Assembly (NCBI GenBank): GCA_003222975.1
Contig: QHXN01000009.1
Location: forward strand, 62,001-126,000
Direction of reading: 5' to 3'
DNA length: 64,000 nt
From: Acidobacteriota bacterium
Lineage (GTDB): Bacteria; Acidobacteriota; Blastocatellia; Pyrinomonadales; Pyrinomonadaceae
In this document: piece by piece, positions 61,247 through 64,000 of the stretch
Layout of the letters: each line of letters opens with the position of its first letter
How positions within the stretch are numbered: the stretch's first letter is position 1
Made by a program: the position numbers and the translations under genes
The notes under the pieces: model-generated
What the model saw: the letters and a program-made list of their open reading frames with translations, nothing else
Told to the model about the DNA's origin: nothing
The model's database searches: none

Positions 61247-63859
61247 TTACGCCGTCTTCAACGCCTTCAACTCTTTTCCGCCTTCGCCCTCGGCTAAGTG
61301 CCGAAGCTCGAAGAGTTTCATCAACGCCTCGACGGGCGAGAGCGAGTCGAGGTCTGCGGCGAGGAGTTCTTCGATGATGCGTGCGCCGCGACCCCAGGCG
61401 GAGGCGTCGAACTGTTCGAGGGCTTCCGCGCCGGCTTCTTCATTTATTCCCTCGCGCACGCCCTCGTACTGTTGGAGTAGTTCTTCGGCGCGGCGCACGA
61501 CGGGGCGCGGCAGGCCCGCGAGCTTGGCGGCATAGACGCCGTAGCTCTTCTCGGCGACGCCGGGCGAGATGCGGTAGAGGAAATGGAGGTCGCTTCCCTG
61601 CTCGGCAATCTCGACGTGGAGGTTGCGCAGGCGCGGCAGCGTCTCGGCCAGCTCGGTCAGCTCGTGGTAGTGCGTGGCGAAGAGGGTCTTGGAGCGCAGG
61701 CGCGGGTGGTTGTGTATGTATTCGAGGACGGCGCGGGCGACGGCGAGGCCGTCGTATGTGGAAGTGCCGCGCCCAAGCTCGTCTAAGAGGACGAGCGAGC
61801 GCGGCGTGGCGTGGTGGAGGATGTGCGCCGTCTCGACCATCTCGGTCATGAACGTTGACTCGCCGCTGCCGATGCGGTCGTAGAGGCCGATGCGCGTATA
61901 GACGCGATCAGTTAATCCGACGGTCGCAGCCTCGGCGGGGACGAAACTCCCGGCCTGCGCCATGATGACGACGAGCGCGGCCTGCCGCAGGTAGGTTGAC
62001 TTACCGGACATGTTCGGCCCGGTGATGAGGGCAATCTCCGGCCCGCCCCGGACGCCGAGTTCCACGTCGTTGGCGACGAACTCGCGTTCTTCGAGGAGTC
62101 TTTCGAGGACGGGGTGTCGCCCGCCGCGTATGTCGAGCACGCCGCCTTCGACTACTGTAGGACGCACATAATTCCAGCGCGCGGCGCTCTGCGCGAAGGC
62201 GGCGACCGCGTCGAGGCGCGCGAGCGTCGAGGCGGCGGCCAGGAGTTCGTCGCGCGCCTTGCCGACCTCGGCGCAGACGTGCCGGAACAGGCTCATCTCC
62301 ATCTCGCCGATGCGCCCCTGCGCGTTGAGGACGAGCGATTCGTACTCCTTCAGCTCCAGCGTGACGAAGCGCTCGGAGGCGGCGAGCGTCTGCTTGCGCG
62401 TGTAGTCTGCGGGGACGAGGTGCAGGTTCGGGCGCGTGACCTCGATGAAGTAGCCGAAGACCTTGTTGTAGCCGACGCGCAGGCTCCTTATCCCTGTGCG
62501 CGCTCGCTCGCGCTGCTCCATCTCGGCGAGGAAGTTCTTCCCGTTTCGCAGGAGCGCGCGCAACGAGTCAAGCTCCTCGGCGAAGCCTTCGCGGATGACG
62601 CCCGTCTGCTCGCCGCGCGTCGAAAGCTCGTCGTTGACCGCGGCGCGTATGAGTTCGAGAACCTTCTCGCACGCCGGGAGCGCAGCGAGCGAAGCGCCGA
62701 AGCGGCCCGCGTCGCGCTGAAGCACCGCGCGCACGCGCGGGACGGCTTCGAGGCTCTGCCTGAGCGCGAGAATCTCGGACGGCGTGGCTAAACCGGCGCG
62801 CGCGCGGCCCGTCAGTCGCTCGATGTCGTGGACGTTTTCGAGCGCGGCGAAAAGCTCGGCGCTCTCTTTCTCGCCCGCGGCGAACCAGGCGACGTGCTCC
62901 TGCCGGCGCGCGATCTCGGCGAGGTCGAGCAGGGGCCGGCGCAGCCAGCGCCGCAGCATGCGACCGCCCATCGCCGTGCGCGTCTCGTCGAGCGTCGAGA
63001 GGAGCGACGGCGCTCCGCCCCCGCTCTCAAAGATTTCCAGGCTGCGCACGGTCTGCTCGTCGAGCACCATGAAGGCCTCGGCGCGGTAGCTCGCGAGGCG
63101 CGTCAACTGCCCGGAGACGCCAGCCTGCGTCTCGTCGAGGTACGAGATGATTGCGGCGGCGGCGGCGACCGCGAGCGGCGAGCGCGCCAACCCGAACGGC
63201 GCGAGCGTGCGCGCGCCGAAGTGCTTCTGCACGACGCGGCGAGCGAGCGCGGGGTCGAAGGCCGAGTCGGGGCGGCGCGTGATGAAGCCGGGCAAGGAGG
63301 CGACGTTGGCGGCGAGGCTCTTCGGGACGAGCAGCTCCGAGGGCGCGATGCGCTGAAGCTCCGAGAGCGCGGCAGCGGCGTCCAATTCGGTCGCCGCGAA
63401 GTCGCCCGTCGTCACGTCGGCGTAGGCCAGCCCCGCGCTCCGCCCGTCGGAAGCGTATGCGGCGAGGTAGTTGTTGACCTTGCTCTGAAGAAGCCCCGTT
63501 TCGAGAACCGTGCCGGGCGTGACGACGCGCACCACGTCGCGCTCGATGAGTCCGCGACCCGCCGACTCGCCTTTGACCGGCGCGGTCGTCAGTTGCTCGC
63601 AGATGGCGACGCGGTGGCCGCGCGAGATGAGCGTGGCAAGGTGGCGCTCCAGGCTGTGGTGCGGGACGCCCGCGAGCGGCACGCGCACGCCGCGGCCCAT
63701 CGGCTTCGACGTGAGGACGATGTCCAGCTCGCGCGCGAGCAGGCGCGCGTCGTCGTCGAACGCCTCGTAGAAGTCGCCGATGCGGAAGAGGAGGATGGCG
63801 TCGGCGTGGCGGCGCTTGATGTCGAGATACTGCTTGCGTATGGGCGTGGCCGTCGTCAT
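61247..63859 (-). CDS. mutS: MutS family mismatch repair protein, second full-length copy
   Basis: The 870-residue protein is a complete MutS1-type protein, not MutS2. Domain I has LLFRIGDFYEAFDDDARLLA with the Phe-Tyr-Glu wedge, then VPLAGVPHHSLERHLATLIS; the ATPase has ALITGPNMSGKSTYLRQAAL (near residue 615), GSGESTFMTEMVETAHIL, LLDELGRGTSTYDGLAVARA and FATHYHELTELAE. It differs from the copy at 22476 in most positions outside the motifs and, from recall, looks closer to Chloroflexi-type MutS. ATG 63859 overlaps the stop codon of the gene upstream (ATGA). Whether it joins general repair or has another task is unknown. Confidence 0.93.
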   Translation of the reverse strand: MTTATPIRKQYLDIKRRHADAILLFRIGDFYEAFDDDARLLARELDIVLTSKPMGRGVRVPLAGVPHHSLERHLATLISRGHRVAICEQLTTAPVKGESAGRGLIERDVVRVVTPGTVLETGLLQSKVNNYLAAYASDGRSAGLAYADVTTGDFAATELDAAAALSELQRIAPSELLVPKSLAANVASLPGFITRRPDSAFDPALARRVVQKHFGARTLAPFGLARSPLAVAAAAAIISYLDETQAGVSGQLTRLASYRAEAFMVLDEQTVRSLEIFESGGGAPSLLSTLDETRTAMGGRMLRRWLRRPLLDLAEIARRQEHVAWFAAGEKESAELFAALENVHDIERLTGRARAGLATPSEILALRQSLEAVPRVRAVLQRDAGRFGASLAALPACEKVLELIRAAVNDELSTRGEQTGVIREGFAEELDSLRALLRNGKNFLAEMEQRERARTGIRSLRVGYNKVFGYFIEVTRPNLHLVPADYTRKQTLAASERFVTLELKEYESLVLNAQGRIGEMEMSLFRHVCAEVGKARDELLAAASTLARLDAVAAFAQSAARWNYVRPTVVEGGVLDIRGGRHPVLERLLEEREFVANDVELGVRGGPEIALITGPNMSGKSTYLRQAALVVIMAQAGSFVPAEAATVGLTDRVYTRIGLYDRIGSGESTFMTEMVETAHILHHATPRSLVLLDELGRGTSTYDGLAVARAVLEYIHNHPRLRSKTLFATHYHELTELAETLPRLRNLHVEIAEQGSDLHFLYRISPGVAEKSYGVYAAKLAGLPRPVVRRAEELLQQYEGVREGINEEAGAEALEQFDASAWGRGARIIEELLAADLDSLSPVEALMKLFELRHLAEGEGGKELKALKTA

Positions 63860-64000
63860 CGCTCGAAAAGACGGGCGAGGGTGTCTTCGACCGAGGTGAG
63901 GGCGCGGTGAAGCCTTCGGAGTTGCTCGAAGCTAAGGATGGTCGTGACCCTCCCGATCTCGCGGAACGGGCCGGTGCGCGCGAGGCTCAACTGCCGCTCG
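63856..64000 (-). CDS. C-terminal end of an unidentified gene
   Basis: An open frame enters from the right edge and ends with TGA at 63858-63856, overlapping the mutS ATG by four bases. The last 47 residues include ARTGPFREIGRVTTILSFEQ and LRRLHRALTSVEDTLARLFE, a charged helical end. The coupling to mutS and the regular codon use support a real gene. I cannot assign a family from this piece. Confidence 0.6.
   Translation of the reverse strand, partial: ERQLSLARTGPFREIGRVTTILSFEQLRRLHRALTSVEDTLARLFER

Overview
The window looks like a chromosomal segment of a GC-rich, diderm, non-photosynthetic bacterium. The best guess is Acidobacteriota of the class Blastocatellia (Pyrinomonadaceae-like). 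This rests on the style of the proteins: a DUF6677 membrane protein, long NtrC-type and GAF-containing regulators, PQQ and FG-GAP propeller proteins, a single-chain LptF-LptG, and many extragenic palindromes. It is inference from recall, not a database result. No tRNA, rRNA, CRISPR array, transposase or prophage gene was seen. The genes are mostly housekeeping.

Layout. 1-6.1 kb: hslV (5' end only), a class C26 glutamine hydrolase, an exo-muramidase (NamZ/DUF1343), two small membrane proteins, recO, and a fused lptF-lptG gene in a tightly overlapping run. 6.1-17.2 kb, visibly more AT-rich from metK on: metK-ahcY (methyl cycle), an unknown protein, miaB-DUF151-parA-parB, accA, guaA and a PQQ-propeller protein. 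17.2-28.1 kb: pssA-psd (phosphatidylethanolamine synthesis), DUF465, rimI with a frameshifted tsaB, pfkA, a membrane protein, mutS, nagZ and a peptide-binding lipoprotein.

28.2-34.4 kb: a frameshifted tsaC, then a probable RiPP (ribosomally made, modified peptide) locus. It has a B2-like transglutaminase-fold protein facing an operon of STN-domain secreted protein, 60-residue precursor peptide, HprK-related kinase, radical SAM/SPASM enzyme and PqqD-like peptide chaperone, with a nucleotidyltransferase upstream. The lasso-type parts (B1-like PqqD, B2, kinase, nucleotidyltransferase) are present, but no lasso cyclase is seen and a radical SAM enzyme sits in the operon instead.

34.4-45.7 kb: an O-methyltransferase, an NtrC-type regulator with its histidine kinase, an OmpA-family protein, a 51-residue membrane protein, a secreted propeller protein coupled to an OmpR-type regulator, and an MsbA-like exporter. 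45.7-53.1 kb: yicC-gmk-rpoZ, ETF-ubiquinone oxidoreductase, a thioredoxin-domain DUF255 protein, RNase D and an Asn-rich lipoprotein. 53.1-64 kb: an HD-GYP/GAF/GGDEF protein, pdhA-pdhB-pdhC, a small acidic protein, an EamA transporter, a second full-length MutS and the end of one more gene.

The most unusual non-coding signal is a set of nine long inverted repeats between about 21.8 and 61.2 kb. Each arm is built from imperfect 7-base tandem units, and the unit differs from locus to locus. They lie beside stop codons, including a 35-bp perfect hairpin between pdhA and pdhB and a 33-bp near-perfect one between pdhB and pdhC. Two of the nine carry the same 18-mer just upstream. Two genes of the same tRNA modification pathway (tsaB and tsaC, t6A) both carry an apparent single-base frameshift, which is either sequence error or biologically striking.
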